64,000 nt of DNA from JAHBVY01 sp964415255 (GTDB lineage: Bacteria; Myxococcota_A; Polyangia; Polyangiales; Polyangiaceae), in the NCBI GenBank assembly GCA_964415255.1, contig CAYQAC010000008.1:1-64000 (forward strand), read 5' to 3'. Of the stretch, positions 25,060 to 34,371 are shown piece by piece. Under the pieces are notes generated by a model that was given only the letters and a program-made list of their open reading frames with translations, made no database searches and was not told the DNA's origin. The stretch's first letter is position 1. Every line of letters starts with the position of its first letter. The position numbers and the translations under genes were made by a program.

Positions 25060-27153
25060 ATGCACGCCCCGCCGCAAACGCTCAACCGTCTTGCTCGCCT
25101 CCCGGTGCTTGCCTGCCTGGGTCGCGCTTCGCTCCTCACCCGCCTGGGTCGCGTTTCGCTCCTTGCGTCGCTGTCCACGTGTGGGGTCGCGCTGACGAGC
25201 CTGACGCTCGCCGCCCTCAGCCCCAGCGTCGCGCTGGCGCAGCCCGCTGACGCCGAGGATGAGGAAGCCGAGGAAGAGGCCGAGGAGGAGGAGGCGCCCG
25301 CCGCGGCTGAAGAAGAGGAGGAGGCGCCGAGCCCAGGCACGCCGCTCTCCGTCTTCCCCCGCGCGGAGGCTGACCCAACCGCGCTGCGGGCTCAGCCCCC
25401 CGTGGCCGCGCCGAAGGAGCCCGAGGGGGAGCGCGTCTACGCGGAGGCCTGGTGGTCCCACGCGCGCCCCGTGCTTGAGCTGCACGGCTACTACCGGCTG
25501 CGCGCCGAGCTGTTCCACAACTTCAGTCTGGGCCGCATCGACTCACCCAACTTTGCGATGTGGCCGATGCCCATCGACAACCGCTACACCACCGCGGACA
25601 ACGTCTACGGCCCGGCGCTGTGCACCGCAGAGGAGTCCGATAGCTCTGGCAGCAGCACGGACGCCACGTATCCATGTAAGAATAAGACTCAGGCCGGCGC
25701 CAACATGCGCTTCCGCCTGAACCCGGAGCTCCACATCTCGGACAACCTCCGGATCATGAGCCAGGTCGATTTGCTGGATAACCTGGTGCTCGGCTCGACC
25801 CCCATCGGCTACTCAGTGGGGCCGGACGGCGGCGTGCGTCAGCGCAGCGGCTACTCGCCGCTCGGCGCCTTCGACAACACGCAGGAGCCCCCCAGCGCTG
25901 GGGTGAACAGCCTGAGCGACAGCATCCGCGTGAAGCGGGTGTGGGGCGAGTACCTCACGCCGGTGGGTCAGCTGCGCTTCGGGCGCATGCCGAGCCACTG
26001 GGGCCTCGGTATCCTCGCCCACGGCGGGGACGGCTACGACGACGACTACCAGTCAACGTCGGACCGCATCATGTTCGTCACTGGGCTAAAATCGCTCGAC
26101 TTGTACTTGGGCGGCGCCTGGGACTTCAGCAATGAGGGCGCCACCAGCGCCTCGCTGGGGAACCCCCAAGGTCAGCCTTACGACCTAGCTCAGCTGGACG
26201 ACGTCGATCAGTACGTGCTCCTGCTCATGCGGCGCACCAACCCTGAGCTGCAGCGGCTCAGGCTGGCGCAGGGCAAGCTGGTGGTGAACGGTGGCGCCTA
26301 CGTGGTGCACCGGCGCCAGCTGCTCGCGAACGACCTCTCCACGCCCTCCGGCGTCGGTGAGAATCAGCTCGACATGAGCGCTGACGAGCGCGCCAACAGC
26401 GCCTTCGTGCGGCGCGAGGCCGTCGCCTGGATCCCGGACTTCTGGCTTCAGCTGCTCTACAAGAAGTTCCGCTTCGAGATGGAGCTGGCCACCGTCCAGG
26501 GGAGCATCGAGAGCAACCAGGCGGGGGACGGCGGCGAGCCGCAGGACATCAGCCAGTGGGGCCTGGCCACCGAGCTTGAGCAGCGCTTGATCGAGGACCG
26601 CCTGCGGCTCCAGTTCAAGTTCGGCTGGGCCAGCGGCGACCCCGACGTCAAGGGGATCAGCCCGATCGCGAACGGGCTTCAGCCGCAGTTCGGCGACGAC
26701 AGCATCAGCACCTTCCGCTTCCACCCGAACTACAAGGTGGACATGATCCTGAACCGGAACATCTTGAACCGGGTGCAGGGCAGCTACTACTTCCGCCCCA
26801 GCGTGGACTACGACTTCCTTCGTAAATCCACCGGACAAAAGCTCGGCGGCGGCGCCGCGGTGATCTGGACGCGCGCCAGCGAGTTCATCCAGACGCCAGG
26901 CCACGCGCGCGATTTGGGCGTGGAAATCAACGCCAAGCTCTACTTCCAGTCGAAGGACGGCTCGCTCAACGACGACCCGGAGAAGATGGGCGGCTTCTAC
27001 ACCTCCCTGGAGTGGGGCGTGCTGTTCCCGCTCGCGGGGCTCGGCTACCAGGAGCTGGAGGCGGCGAACATCAGGACCACCCTGGGTGACAGCGGCGCGG
27101 CTGAGACGTCCACCGCGCAAGTCGTCCGCTGGTACATGGGCATCCTGTTCTGA
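25060..27153 (+). CDS. TIGR04551-like outer-membrane protein
   Basis: About 697 residues from ATG 25060 (GGAG 11 nt upstream; a TTG at 25039 is in frame). A long N-terminal region ends in a signal-like segment (LSPSVALAQPA). An acidic Glu/Ala stretch follows, then a barrel-like body with HGYYRLRAELFHNF, RFRLNPELHISDNLRI, SQVDLLDNLVLGSTP and FGRMPSHWGLGILAHGG. These motifs recall the myxobacterial family annotated TIGR04551. It ends WYMGILF with a terminal Phe. Likely an outer-membrane porin. Family assignment is from memory of the motifs. Confidence 0.8.
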   Translation: MHAPPQTLNRLARLPVLACLGRASLLTRLGRVSLLASLSTCGVALTSLTLAALSPSVALAQPADAEDEEAEEEAEEEEAPAAAEEEEEAPSPGTPLSVFPRAEADPTALRAQPPVAAPKEPEGERVYAEAWWSHARPVLELHGYYRLRAELFHNFSLGRIDSPNFAMWPMPIDNRYTTADNVYGPALCTAEESDSSGSSTDATYPCKNKTQAGANMRFRLNPELHISDNLRIMSQVDLLDNLVLGSTPIGYSVGPDGGVRQRSGYSPLGAFDNTQEPPSAGVNSLSDSIRVKRVWGEYLTPVGQLRFGRMPSHWGLGILAHGGDGYDDDYQSTSDRIMFVTGLKSLDLYLGGAWDFSNEGATSASLGNPQGQPYDLAQLDDVDQYVLLLMRRTNPELQRLRLAQGKLVVNGGAYVVHRRQLLANDLSTPSGVGENQLDMSADERANSAFVRREAVAWIPDFWLQLLYKKFRFEMELATVQGSIESNQAGDGGEPQDISQWGLATELEQRLIEDRLRLQFKFGWASGDPDVKGISPIANGLQPQFGDDSISTFRFHPNYKVDMILNRNILNRVQGSYYFRPSVDYDFLRKSTGQKLGGGAAVIWTRASEFIQTPGHARDLGVEINAKLYFQSKDGSLNDDPEKMGGFYTSLEWGVLFPLAGLGYQELEAANIRTTLGDSGAAETSTAQVVRWYMGILF

Positions 27154-27164
27154 GACGCTAGGGC

Positions 27165-27238
27165 CTTCAGGCGCCAGCGCTTTGGGCGCAGGCTGGGGAG
27201 GCTTCAGGCGTCACCGCTTTGGGCGCGGGCTGGGGAGC
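27165..27238 (+). repeat. Two tandem 37-bp repeats after the TIGR04551-like gene
   Basis: Copies start at 27165 and 27202 and differ at few positions. They begin CTTCAGGCG and end GGCTGGGGAG. They lie within 90 nt of the upstream stop codon. Confidence 0.7.
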
Positions 27239-27421
27239 CCCAAGGCGCCTGCGCTCCGGTGGGCAGCGGGCGCCACGCTGCTACTTACTGCGTGAGTGTG
27301 GGAGGTGTAGGAGGAACCTTCGGCCCGCGGGAAGGATTTCGGGCCAGGTTGGGGGCGTGCGAGCGTACCCTAGCGGCGCCGGGCACCTGCTCCAGGTTGG
27401 AGGTCGCCAGCACGCTGCATC

Positions 27422-28195
27422 GTGAAGTCCCTGTTCTCCCTCTGCGCGCTCATCCTCTGCCTGGCTTGGTCTGGCCTGGCTGAGGCGAACGTGTCGAAGC
27501 TCACGGAGCGGCTCAAGAACGGCGCAGACTTCCGGGTGCGGGTGCAGGCGGCGCTTGAGCTGGGCAAGACGCGCGAGCCCGAGGCGCGCGAGCCCCTGGA
27601 GGCGGCGCTCAGCGATGACAACGCCGCCGTGCGCGGCGCGGCGGCGGCGGCGCTTCAGGTGCTCGGGGATCCGCAGGCGCTGCCCGCCTTGAAGCGCAGC
27701 CGCAAGGACAAGTCCGGGGCCGTGCGGCGCGCTATTGAAGGGTCCATCAAGGGGCTTGAGGAGCGCAAGCAGCAGGAGAAGAGCGCGGCGCTGCGGGTGA
27801 CGCTCGGCACCATGACCAGCAAGGTGAAGACCTCAGGGGTTAAGGAGCACCTCGCCAGCACCAGCCGGGAGCGCCTCAGCGAGCTCCCGGGGGTGGTCGT
27901 GGGGGGTGGTGACAAGAAGCTGCCCGAGGTGATGGTGACCGGTCGCGTGGCCTCCCTGGAGCGGACGCGGGAGGGCGACCTGGTCGTGGTGCGGGCCAAG
28001 GTGGAGTACGTGGTGCACGCGATGCCTGGCCGCACCATCCGTGGGAGGATCTCAGGCAGCGCCTCAGGGAAGGCGGGCGCAAGCGAGGTCAAATCGAAGG
28101 CCGCGCTGGCGCGGCTGCGCGCCGAGGTGCTGAGCGCGGCGATTGAGAGCGCGATGCGGCGCGCGCCCGAGGCGCTGCTCGCCGCGACGCAGTAG
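27422..28195 (+). CDS. Secreted HEAT-repeat protein
   Basis: 257 residues from GTG 27422. The signal peptide is MKSLFSLCALILCLAWSGLAEA-like (cleavage near residue 22). Residues about 25-115 form HEAT/PBS-lyase-like helical repeats (VRVQAALELGKTREPEAREPLEAAL, split as FRVRVQAALELG and REPLEAALSDDN). The C-terminal half is a beta-rich domain with VMVTGRVASLERTREGDL and VVRAKVEYVVHAMP. HEAT repeats bind other proteins; the partner is unknown. No clear operon partner. Confidence 0.8.
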   Translation: MKSLFSLCALILCLAWSGLAEANVSKLTERLKNGADFRVRVQAALELGKTREPEAREPLEAALSDDNAAVRGAAAAALQVLGDPQALPALKRSRKDKSGAVRRAIEGSIKGLEERKQQEKSAALRVTLGTMTSKVKTSGVKEHLASTSRERLSELPGVVVGGGDKKLPEVMVTGRVASLERTREGDLVVVRAKVEYVVHAMPGRTIRGRISGSASGKAGASEVKSKAALARLRAEVLSAAIESAMRRAPEALLAATQ

Positions 28196-28279
28196 TCCAA
28201 GCAGTGGCCATGGGGGCTGCAGTGGCCAGAGGAGCTGCAGTAGTCAGAGGAGCTGTCTATCGTGCGCAGTCACGCGGTA

Positions 28280-28294
28280 GTCAGCGTAGTTGAC
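28280..28294. repeat. Near match to the GTCAG-N5-CTGAC palindrome
   Basis: GTCAG, spacer CGTAG, TTGAC: one mismatch in the right arm. Intergenic, downstream of the HEAT gene; a related GTCAGCTAGGCTAG follows at about 28317. Confidence 0.45.
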
Positions 28295-28412
28295 TATTGG
28301 GCGCAGCCACGCAGGGGTCAGCTAGGCTAGTGCGCTGAGCTCCTGGCGGTGCTCCCGCTGTTGGCGGTGTGGGAGCGCCGGGCTAAGGTGCCGCCCTGTG
28401 CCTCAGCCCGCC

Positions 28413-29507
28413 ATGAAGCCCCGTGTTTTATTCGTCTCGAAGCCCATCGTGCCGCCGTTTCACGATGGCACGAAGTGCCTCGTGCGCGATCTGGCGCAGA
28501 GCATGACGCAGGTGAGGCCCGCGGTGATGGGCGAGCTTCAGGGGGTGGATTCGCTCGCGGTGTACTCGGCGCCGGGGCGCTTCACGCCGTCGCTTACCCA
28601 GAACGCGCGCGCGGCGCTCTACCTCTTCACCCGCGCGCGCGCGCCGCTCTGGCACTTCGTGTTCGCGCCGAACCCCATGACCAGCCGCGTGGGCGCGTTG
28701 GCGCGCGCGCTGCGTCAGGTCAAGGTGGTGCAGACGGTCGCCTCACCGCCGCTCAGCTTTGACGGCGCTGAGCGCTGGCTGTTCGGCGACGTGGTGGTGG
28801 CGCAGTCCCACGACACCGCGCGGCAGCTGCAGCGCGCGGCGCAGCGGGGCTCAGGCCGCGCGCCGCGCATTGAGGTGATCCCCCCGTGCGCTGCGCCACC
28901 TGAGCGCGCGGATGAGGAGGCGGTGCAGGCGCTGCGGCGCAGCTTGAAGGTCGCGAGCACCGCGCCCATTTTCCTCTACCCAGGGGACGTCGAGACGAGC
29001 AGCGCGGCGCTCACCATCGCCACCGCGACGGCCGAGCTCACGCGGCGCGTGCCGGGCGCGGTGGTGGTGTTCGCGTGCCGCGCCAAGACGCCAGCCGCGG
29101 CGCCGCTCTTGGCGGCGCTCAGGCGTCGTTTGGATGGGCTCCCGGTGCGCTTCACTGGGGAGCTGCCGAGCGTGCTGCCCTTGGTGCAGACGAGCCGCGC
29201 GGTGCTGTTCCCGGTGGACGACCTACGCGGCAAGGTGGACCTGCCCATCGTGCTGCTGGAGGCGATGCACCTCGGGGTGCCGATCATCGCAGCCGCGGGC
29301 GGCCCGCTGGACGATTTGGCGCACACCCTGCGCGTGCCACCGAAAGACGCGGGCGCGCTGGTCGCCGCTTGCACGCAGCTGGAGGAGTCCCCTGAGCGGC
29401 GTCAGGCGCTGGTCGCGGACGCGAGCGCCGCCGTGAGCGCGCATCACCTGCCGGCGGTGGTCGCGGCGCGCTACGAGGCCCTGTACGCCGAGCTGCTAGC
29501 GCGCTGA
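28413..29507 (+). CDS. Glycosyltransferase, GT4-like
   Basis: 364 residues from ATG 28413 (MKPRVLFVSKPIVPP); GTG 28398 is an in-frame alternative. Two Rossmann-like halves: an N-terminal acceptor domain with HDGTKCLVRDLAQ and a C-terminal nucleotide-sugar domain with LYPGDVETSSAALTIA, VVVFACR, and DLPIVLLEAMHLGVPIIA, where the Glu lies in the usual GT4 position. It would transfer a sugar to a lipid or glycan at the inner membrane. No neighbouring polysaccharide cluster is seen, so the substrate is unknown. Confidence 0.85.
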   Translation: MKPRVLFVSKPIVPPFHDGTKCLVRDLAQSMTQVRPAVMGELQGVDSLAVYSAPGRFTPSLTQNARAALYLFTRARAPLWHFVFAPNPMTSRVGALARALRQVKVVQTVASPPLSFDGAERWLFGDVVVAQSHDTARQLQRAAQRGSGRAPRIEVIPPCAAPPERADEEAVQALRRSLKVASTAPIFLYPGDVETSSAALTIATATAELTRRVPGAVVVFACRAKTPAAAPLLAALRRRLDGLPVRFTGELPSVLPLVQTSRAVLFPVDDLRGKVDLPIVLLEAMHLGVPIIAAAGGPLDDLAHTLRVPPKDAGALVAACTQLEESPERRQALVADASAAVSAHHLPAVVAARYEALYAELLAR

Positions 29508-29622
29508 CGGCGCGGCTAGGCTCAGCTCTCGCGCCGCTCAGCTGGCCGGGGACCGATCGCCGCTGCTAAGCGACCTCGTTGCCCCGCTGGCCGGGAACGG
29601 CTCGCTGCTCTACGGTCTAGCG

Positions 29623-31509
29623 ATGCACACGCCGCCTGACAGCTCAGGAGCGACTCCGCCCGAGTCGCCTGCGTCGCGCGTGAGCGAGGTGGGGCTCGGC
29701 GCGGAGGAGAGCCTGGTCGGCCAGCTGGTGGCGGAGCGCTACCGCATCCTTGAGCAGCTCGGTGAGGGCGGCATGGGGGTGGTCTACCTGGCTGAGCACG
29801 TCCACATGAAGAAGCCCTTCGCGGTGAAGGTGCTGCACCGCGATCTGACGGCGGTGTCGGAGGTGGTGCTTCGCTTCGAGCGCGAGGCGGTAGCGGCGGG
29901 CCTCATCGATCATCCCTGCGTCGCTAAGGCCAGCGATTTTGGGCGGCTGTCTGACGGCAGCTTCTTCTTGGTGCTCGAGTACGTGGAGGGGGAGAGCCTG
30001 GCGGAGGCGCTCCGGCGCGAGCGCCCCTTCTCCCAGGAGCGCGCGCTGCTGATCGCTCGTCAGGTGACCGACGCTTTGGCAGCGGCGCACGCCGCGGGGG
30101 TGGTGCACCGCGATCTCAAGCCCGACAACGTGATGCTCATCGAGCGCGGCGCTCACGAGCAGGTGAAGGTGTTAGATTTCGGGATCGCCAAGCTCGATCA
30201 GGCGGAGGGGCCCGCGCTCACCCAGGTGGGCACGGTGTTCGGGACGCCGCAGTACATGGCGCCCGAGCAGGCGGCGGGGCAGGCGGTGGATAGCCGCGCG
30301 GATTTGTACACGTCCGCGATGATCCTGTACGAGATGCTGAGCGGCGTGCTGCCGTTCGACGGCGACGAGGTGGGTGCGGTGCTCGCCAAGCAGATCACGG
30401 TGCCGCCGCCGCCGCTACCCGAGGGCATCGACCCGGAGCTGCGCGAGCTGGTCCTGCAGCAGCTCGCCAAGCGCGCGGCCGAGCGGATCCAGTCAGCGGA
30501 GGAGGTGCTCACTCGCATGGACGCCATCCTCGCGCGCTGGGCTGAGGAGCCAGGCTCCACCTTGCGGTCGCACCCTGAGATGACGCAGCCCTCGCTCTCA
30601 GGGCTGCCTCCCAGGAGCGCGGAGGCCGCGCGCAGTGACACCCTACTGGTGGCGCCCACGCGGCGCCTGCCGGAGCTGCTACGCGCAGGGCCTAAGGCGC
30701 CGGTGCCTTACGTCCTGCTCGTGGGCGGCGCCGCCGTCACCTTCATGGCGGGCGCGCTGTTCAGCGCGCTCCTCTTGGGGCTCAGCCAAGGCGCCGCCGA
30801 GGTGGCAGCCGCTGAGCCGGTGGCGTCGGTGGCGGCGTCGGTGAGCGCCGCGCCGCCAGAGCTCGGTGCCCAGGTGGCGGCGCTGCTCGCCAGCGCCGCC
30901 GCGGGGGATGCTGAGGCGATCGCGAAGCTTGAGGAGCGGCCAGCGGCTGGGCGCGGCGCTCGCGAGTGGCTTGCGCTGGGGCGCGGTCGCACGTTGGAGG
31001 GGCGCATCGTGCCGGGCCTAGAGGCCTATGAGCAGGCGCTGAAGCTTGACCCCGCGCTGGCGAAAGATCAGGCGCTGGTCTCGCACGTGCGCGCGGCGGC
31101 GGGCCGCGCGGAGAGCGGTAACCTCGCGATCGCCATCGCCGAGCGCCACCTCGGCGGCGCGGGCGCCGATCTGCTCTACGACGTGTGGGTGGCGACCCGG
31201 GCGAAGAACGAGCAGACCCAGCTCGCGCGCAGCGTGCTCGCCACGCCTGAGATGCAGGCCAAGGCCAGCCCCGCGCTGACGGCGGCGCTCGAGCTGCGCG
31301 AGGCGGCCACCTGTCAGGACTACAAGAAGGCGCTGCCGGCGATCACCCTGCACGGCGACACGCGCACCCTCAGGGTGCTGCAGCGTCTCACCGAGCGGCG
31401 CGGCTGCGGCTTCTTGAAGCGCGGTGACTGCTACCCCTGCCTCCGCGGCGACAACGCCCTGAGCGACGCCATCGCCGCCGCCAAGAAGCGCCCCGAGCCG
31501 CAGTTCTAG
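29623..31509 (+). CDS. Membrane Ser/Thr protein kinase
   Basis: 628 residues. Gly-loop GEGGMGVV (47-54), HRDLKPDNVM (about 162), DFG in KVLDFGIAKLD, GTPQYMAPEQ, all intact, so it should be active. A single membrane segment (about 365-392, VLLVGGAAVTFMAGALF) links the cytoplasmic kinase to an external C-terminal domain with helical TPR-like sequence (GRTLEGRIVPGLEAYEQAL) and a Cys-containing end (CGFLKRGDCYPCLRG). A typical PknB-like one-pass kinase of Myxococcota. The C-terminal domain probably senses an envelope signal. Confidence 0.92.
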   Translation: MHTPPDSSGATPPESPASRVSEVGLGAEESLVGQLVAERYRILEQLGEGGMGVVYLAEHVHMKKPFAVKVLHRDLTAVSEVVLRFEREAVAAGLIDHPCVAKASDFGRLSDGSFFLVLEYVEGESLAEALRRERPFSQERALLIARQVTDALAAAHAAGVVHRDLKPDNVMLIERGAHEQVKVLDFGIAKLDQAEGPALTQVGTVFGTPQYMAPEQAAGQAVDSRADLYTSAMILYEMLSGVLPFDGDEVGAVLAKQITVPPPPLPEGIDPELRELVLQQLAKRAAERIQSAEEVLTRMDAILARWAEEPGSTLRSHPEMTQPSLSGLPPRSAEAARSDTLLVAPTRRLPELLRAGPKAPVPYVLLVGGAAVTFMAGALFSALLLGLSQGAAEVAAAEPVASVAASVSAAPPELGAQVAALLASAAAGDAEAIAKLEERPAAGRGAREWLALGRGRTLEGRIVPGLEAYEQALKLDPALAKDQALVSHVRAAAGRAESGNLAIAIAERHLGGAGADLLYDVWVATRAKNEQTQLARSVLATPEMQAKASPALTAALELREAATCQDYKKALPAITLHGDTRTLRVLQRLTERRGCGFLKRGDCYPCLRGDNALSDAIAAAKKRPEPQF

Positions 31510-31546
31510 TCCCTGGGGTGGCCTTCGACGTTTTTGGGGGGGGTTG

Positions 31547-31569
31547 GGGAGCGCCGCGCGGCGCCTCCC
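31547..31569. terminator. GC hairpin between convergent genes
   Basis: A self-complementary GCGCCGC / GCGGCGC core with extra GGGA / TCCC pairs lies between the kinase and the M48-like gene, next to a degenerate dispersed repeat (31531-31550) with a run of T and G. No T-tract follows it in either direction. Confidence 0.4.
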
Positions 31570-31580
31570 GGCGCTACCAA

Positions 31581-31595
31581 GTCAGTTTAGCTGAC
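31581..31595. repeat. GTCAG-N5-CTGAC palindrome
   Basis: Perfect arms with spacer TTTAG, between two convergent genes. Best intergenic example of the palindrome family. Confidence 0.65.
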
Positions 31596-31632
31596 GTAGC
31601 GGAGCGGAGGGCGGCAGCGCGGGGCGCTGGCC

Positions 31633-34107
31633 TCACCCCTTCGGTGCCATCAAGAGCAGCGGCTCATCCGCGCGGCCCGTGAGCGCCCCGCGCAGGCGCG
31701 CGTAGTCCTCTGAGAGGTAGAAGCCGATGAGCGACGCCACCCGCACCGCCAGATCTTGATAGGCCATGTGACCATCCTCGGTGCGCCGCCCTAAGATCTC
31801 CGAGGCGCCGCTCTCCTCCACCCCACCTAACTCCGCGCGGAAATCTGGCCGCGCCAGGAACAAGGCGCGGAGCGCCGCCGAGAGCTGCCCCGACAGCACG
31901 AGCCCGGCGCGGTCAGCGCTCAGCTGCATCACGCGGTGCGCCGTGAGCAGGGCCTCGTTGGGCGTCGTGATCACGCTCGGATCCAGCTCGGTGGCCTCGG
32001 GCAGGAGCGGCGGCTTACCCGTGTAGCTGACGCGCAGGCGATCGATCGCCTTGGCGCCGCGCAGCAGCCGCGCTGCGTCCCCCGACTTCAGGCGCTGGGT
32101 GAGGCGCCCCACGCGGCCTACCAAGGACAGGCCGCGCAAGAGCGGCAGCACCTCGAGCGCCAAATCCAGGCTCTGGCGCCCAGTAGACAGCGCGCCTGCC
32201 CAAAGCTCACTCGAGGTGATCCGCGTGTGACCGTAGCGGAGGTGCGCCACCTCCGCGCCGATCACGAAGCGCAGCTCCGCGGCGGACATGCGGTAGGCGG
32301 GGTCCTCATCCAGGTGGCGGCCGCCCACCAGCACGAACGGCGGCTTGCCCTCGTAGGCGCGGGTGCCGATACTCTTTTTCCCTCTGGAAATATAGCCCTC
32401 CACCCCGGTGACGCCCAAGGCCAAGGAGGCGGCGCTCAGCGCCCGGCTGGCGTCGGTGTCGCGCGCGCTGATGCGCTCACAGTAGTCGCGCAGCACGCCG
32501 ACGTTCGGCACCTCCACGTCGGCGATGAAGCCCTGGAGCCGGTTGAGGAGCGCGCTGCCCTCGCGCGCCAGCGGGTGCGGGAGCACACCCTCGACCAGGT
32601 GCCTCGGGAGCGTGAGGGTCTCTCCGGGTGACGGCGTGGGGCTCGGGCGCAGCCCGCCGGGGCGCAGGCAGGTGAGCGCCTCACGCGCGCGGCGCGCGAG
32701 CGGCGCCGGTGCGGCGAGGGCGAGGGCCTCGAGGCGCTCCGGGACCAGCGGCTGCAGGCGCGCGAGCTCGGCCAGCGCCGCGGGATCGGCGCCGGCCTCG
32801 TGGGCGCGGTTCAGGAGCTCGTAGAGCTGGATGTGGATCGTCTGCCCACCGACGCCGCGCGTGAGATCGGCGTCTGGCGCGGGGAACAGATCGTCGAGCA
32901 CCTCGCTCGGCAGCTCATCGACGCGCTCGAGGAGCATGCGTCTGGCCTCTTCACGCCTGCCGGCGAGGATCAGGTGGTCTGCGAGCTGAGCGTCGGCCAG
33001 GGCGCGCTCCTCGGAGTTAAGTGAGGGACCCTGACTTGCTTCCGCGGCGCTTCGATGCACCTCGCGGTGCAGGGCCACGGCGAAGGGGCGCGCGCTGAGC
33101 TCGCTGGGGAGCTCAGCGAGCAGCTTGAGGGTGGCTTCGCGCGGCGGTCGCCAGCTCGACCAGATCCGCGCGGCGCGCTCGGGGGAGCCCGGCGCCTCGT
33201 CGAGGGCGCGCCCCAGCGCCTCGACGGCGACTGCGCGCCCGCGCGCGAGCTCCAGCACGGCGGCCGCGAAGCGCGCCTCGAGCGCCACGTCCAAGTCGTC
33301 GTGAGTCGACAGCTTGCTCAAGAGTGGGGTGAAGGCGCCGGTGAGCGCGGGGGTGGTGCTCGCGCGGTGGAGGCGCCACTCGGCGCGCGCCGCGCGCAGG
33401 CTCCGCAGCGCGCCTGTGGTGGAGACCACCTTGGTGAGCGCGCCGTAGGCGTCGCGCCAGTCCGATGGAACGCGCCACTCACTGCCTGAGGCCTTGAGCG
33501 TGGCGCGCCGCGCGCTCCCGCCCAGCTCGAAGCGGCCCACGTCGACTGGCTCCAGCTTCAGGTCGCCCACCTCGGAGAGGGCGAGCAGCGCCGCGCGGCG
33601 ATCGGTCAGTAAGAAGCGCGCGGGCGCCTGGGTCTCCTCCAAGATCTCTGAGCGGATCGGCAGCTCAGTCGCGGTGGGGAGCCACGCGAGCAGCGCCTCA
33701 CCTGGTTCGAGCACCGCCTCCAGCGCCAGCGCCTCCGCCTCGCTGCGCGGCGCGAGCAGCGCCGAGCGCTCTGGGGCAGCCACGGGCACCTCGCGCCGCT
33801 CGCGCCGCGCTAAGCGCCCGAGGCAGAGCAGGCGCTTCACGTCCTTCGCGCGCCCCGCGGGGACGCGCAGCGACAGGCCCCCGACCTCCAGTTGGTCAGT
33901 GATACGACCGACTTGGTAGCGCACCACAGCGCTCAGCACGTCCACGTGCTGCCCCTCGCTGCGCGAGCGGGCGCCCACCAGCCACCCCCCAGCGTGGGTT
34001 CGGCACAGCACGGCGCGCTCACCGCCCAGCTTGCCGCCGAGCTCCACCCGCTGGCTCGGGCGGCCCAGGCCTTGTTCATCCAGGTAGCTCAGGATCTTGT
34101 CGGTCAC
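31633..34107 (-). CDS. Large protein with a degenerate M48-peptidase-like C-terminal domain
   Basis: 824 residues from GTG 34107 (VTDKILSYLDEQGLG); the frame extends to 34278 but that part covers a dispersed repeat. The N-terminal 250 residues are beta-rich with LVGARSRSEGQHVDVLSAV. The middle is helical repeats with many Leu/Ala/Glu/Arg (TPR-like). About residues 600-700 recall M48 peptidases: FVLVGGRHL, then AELRFVIGAEVAHLRYGH where HExxH is expected, then SADRAGL. The first zinc His is Ala and the downstream Glu is Ser, so a zinc protease activity is unlikely. Probably a scaffold. It is convergent with the kinase upstream and divergent from alaS. Confidence 0.72.
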   Translation of the reverse strand: MTDKILSYLDEQGLGRPSQRVELGGKLGGERAVLCRTHAGGWLVGARSRSEGQHVDVLSAVVRYQVGRITDQLEVGGLSLRVPAGRAKDVKRLLCLGRLARRERREVPVAAPERSALLAPRSEAEALALEAVLEPGEALLAWLPTATELPIRSEILEETQAPARFLLTDRRAALLALSEVGDLKLEPVDVGRFELGGSARRATLKASGSEWRVPSDWRDAYGALTKVVSTTGALRSLRAARAEWRLHRASTTPALTGAFTPLLSKLSTHDDLDVALEARFAAAVLELARGRAVAVEALGRALDEAPGSPERAARIWSSWRPPREATLKLLAELPSELSARPFAVALHREVHRSAAEASQGPSLNSEERALADAQLADHLILAGRREEARRMLLERVDELPSEVLDDLFPAPDADLTRGVGGQTIHIQLYELLNRAHEAGADPAALAELARLQPLVPERLEALALAAPAPLARRAREALTCLRPGGLRPSPTPSPGETLTLPRHLVEGVLPHPLAREGSALLNRLQGFIADVEVPNVGVLRDYCERISARDTDASRALSAASLALGVTGVEGYISRGKKSIGTRAYEGKPPFVLVGGRHLDEDPAYRMSAAELRFVIGAEVAHLRYGHTRITSSELWAGALSTGRQSLDLALEVLPLLRGLSLVGRVGRLTQRLKSGDAARLLRGAKAIDRLRVSYTGKPPLLPEATELDPSVITTPNEALLTAHRVMQLSADRAGLVLSGQLSAALRALFLARPDFRAELGGVEESGASEILGRRTEDGHMAYQDLAVRVASLIGFYLSEDYARLRGALTGRADEPLLLMAPKG

Positions 34108-34262
34108 GGCGGGGCAGGGTACCGCGCTCTGCGGTGAGGGCAGGGGATTGCCGCTGAGCGGGCGCGGCATATGGCGAAATAGTGAATAATATCCATGGGT
34201 TGTGCGATGTTGGGCGCGGCTGAGGCCACGGGTGCTGGGCGCCCTTTCGGCGCGCGCGGTGA

Positions 34263-34284
34263 GGTGCCAAACCCCCAAAACCCC
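34263..34284 (+). repeat. Dispersed repeat, copy C
   Basis: GGTGCC then AAACCCCC then AAAACCCC, between the divergent M48-like gene and alaS, 88 nt before the alaS start. Confidence 0.7.
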
Positions 34285-34371
34285 GAGCAGCGACCGACCC
34301 GCGTCTCACAGGGGCCGCTGACCATGCGGCGTCTGCCTCAGCTTCAAGGGGCATGCTAGAGAAGCCGCCCC

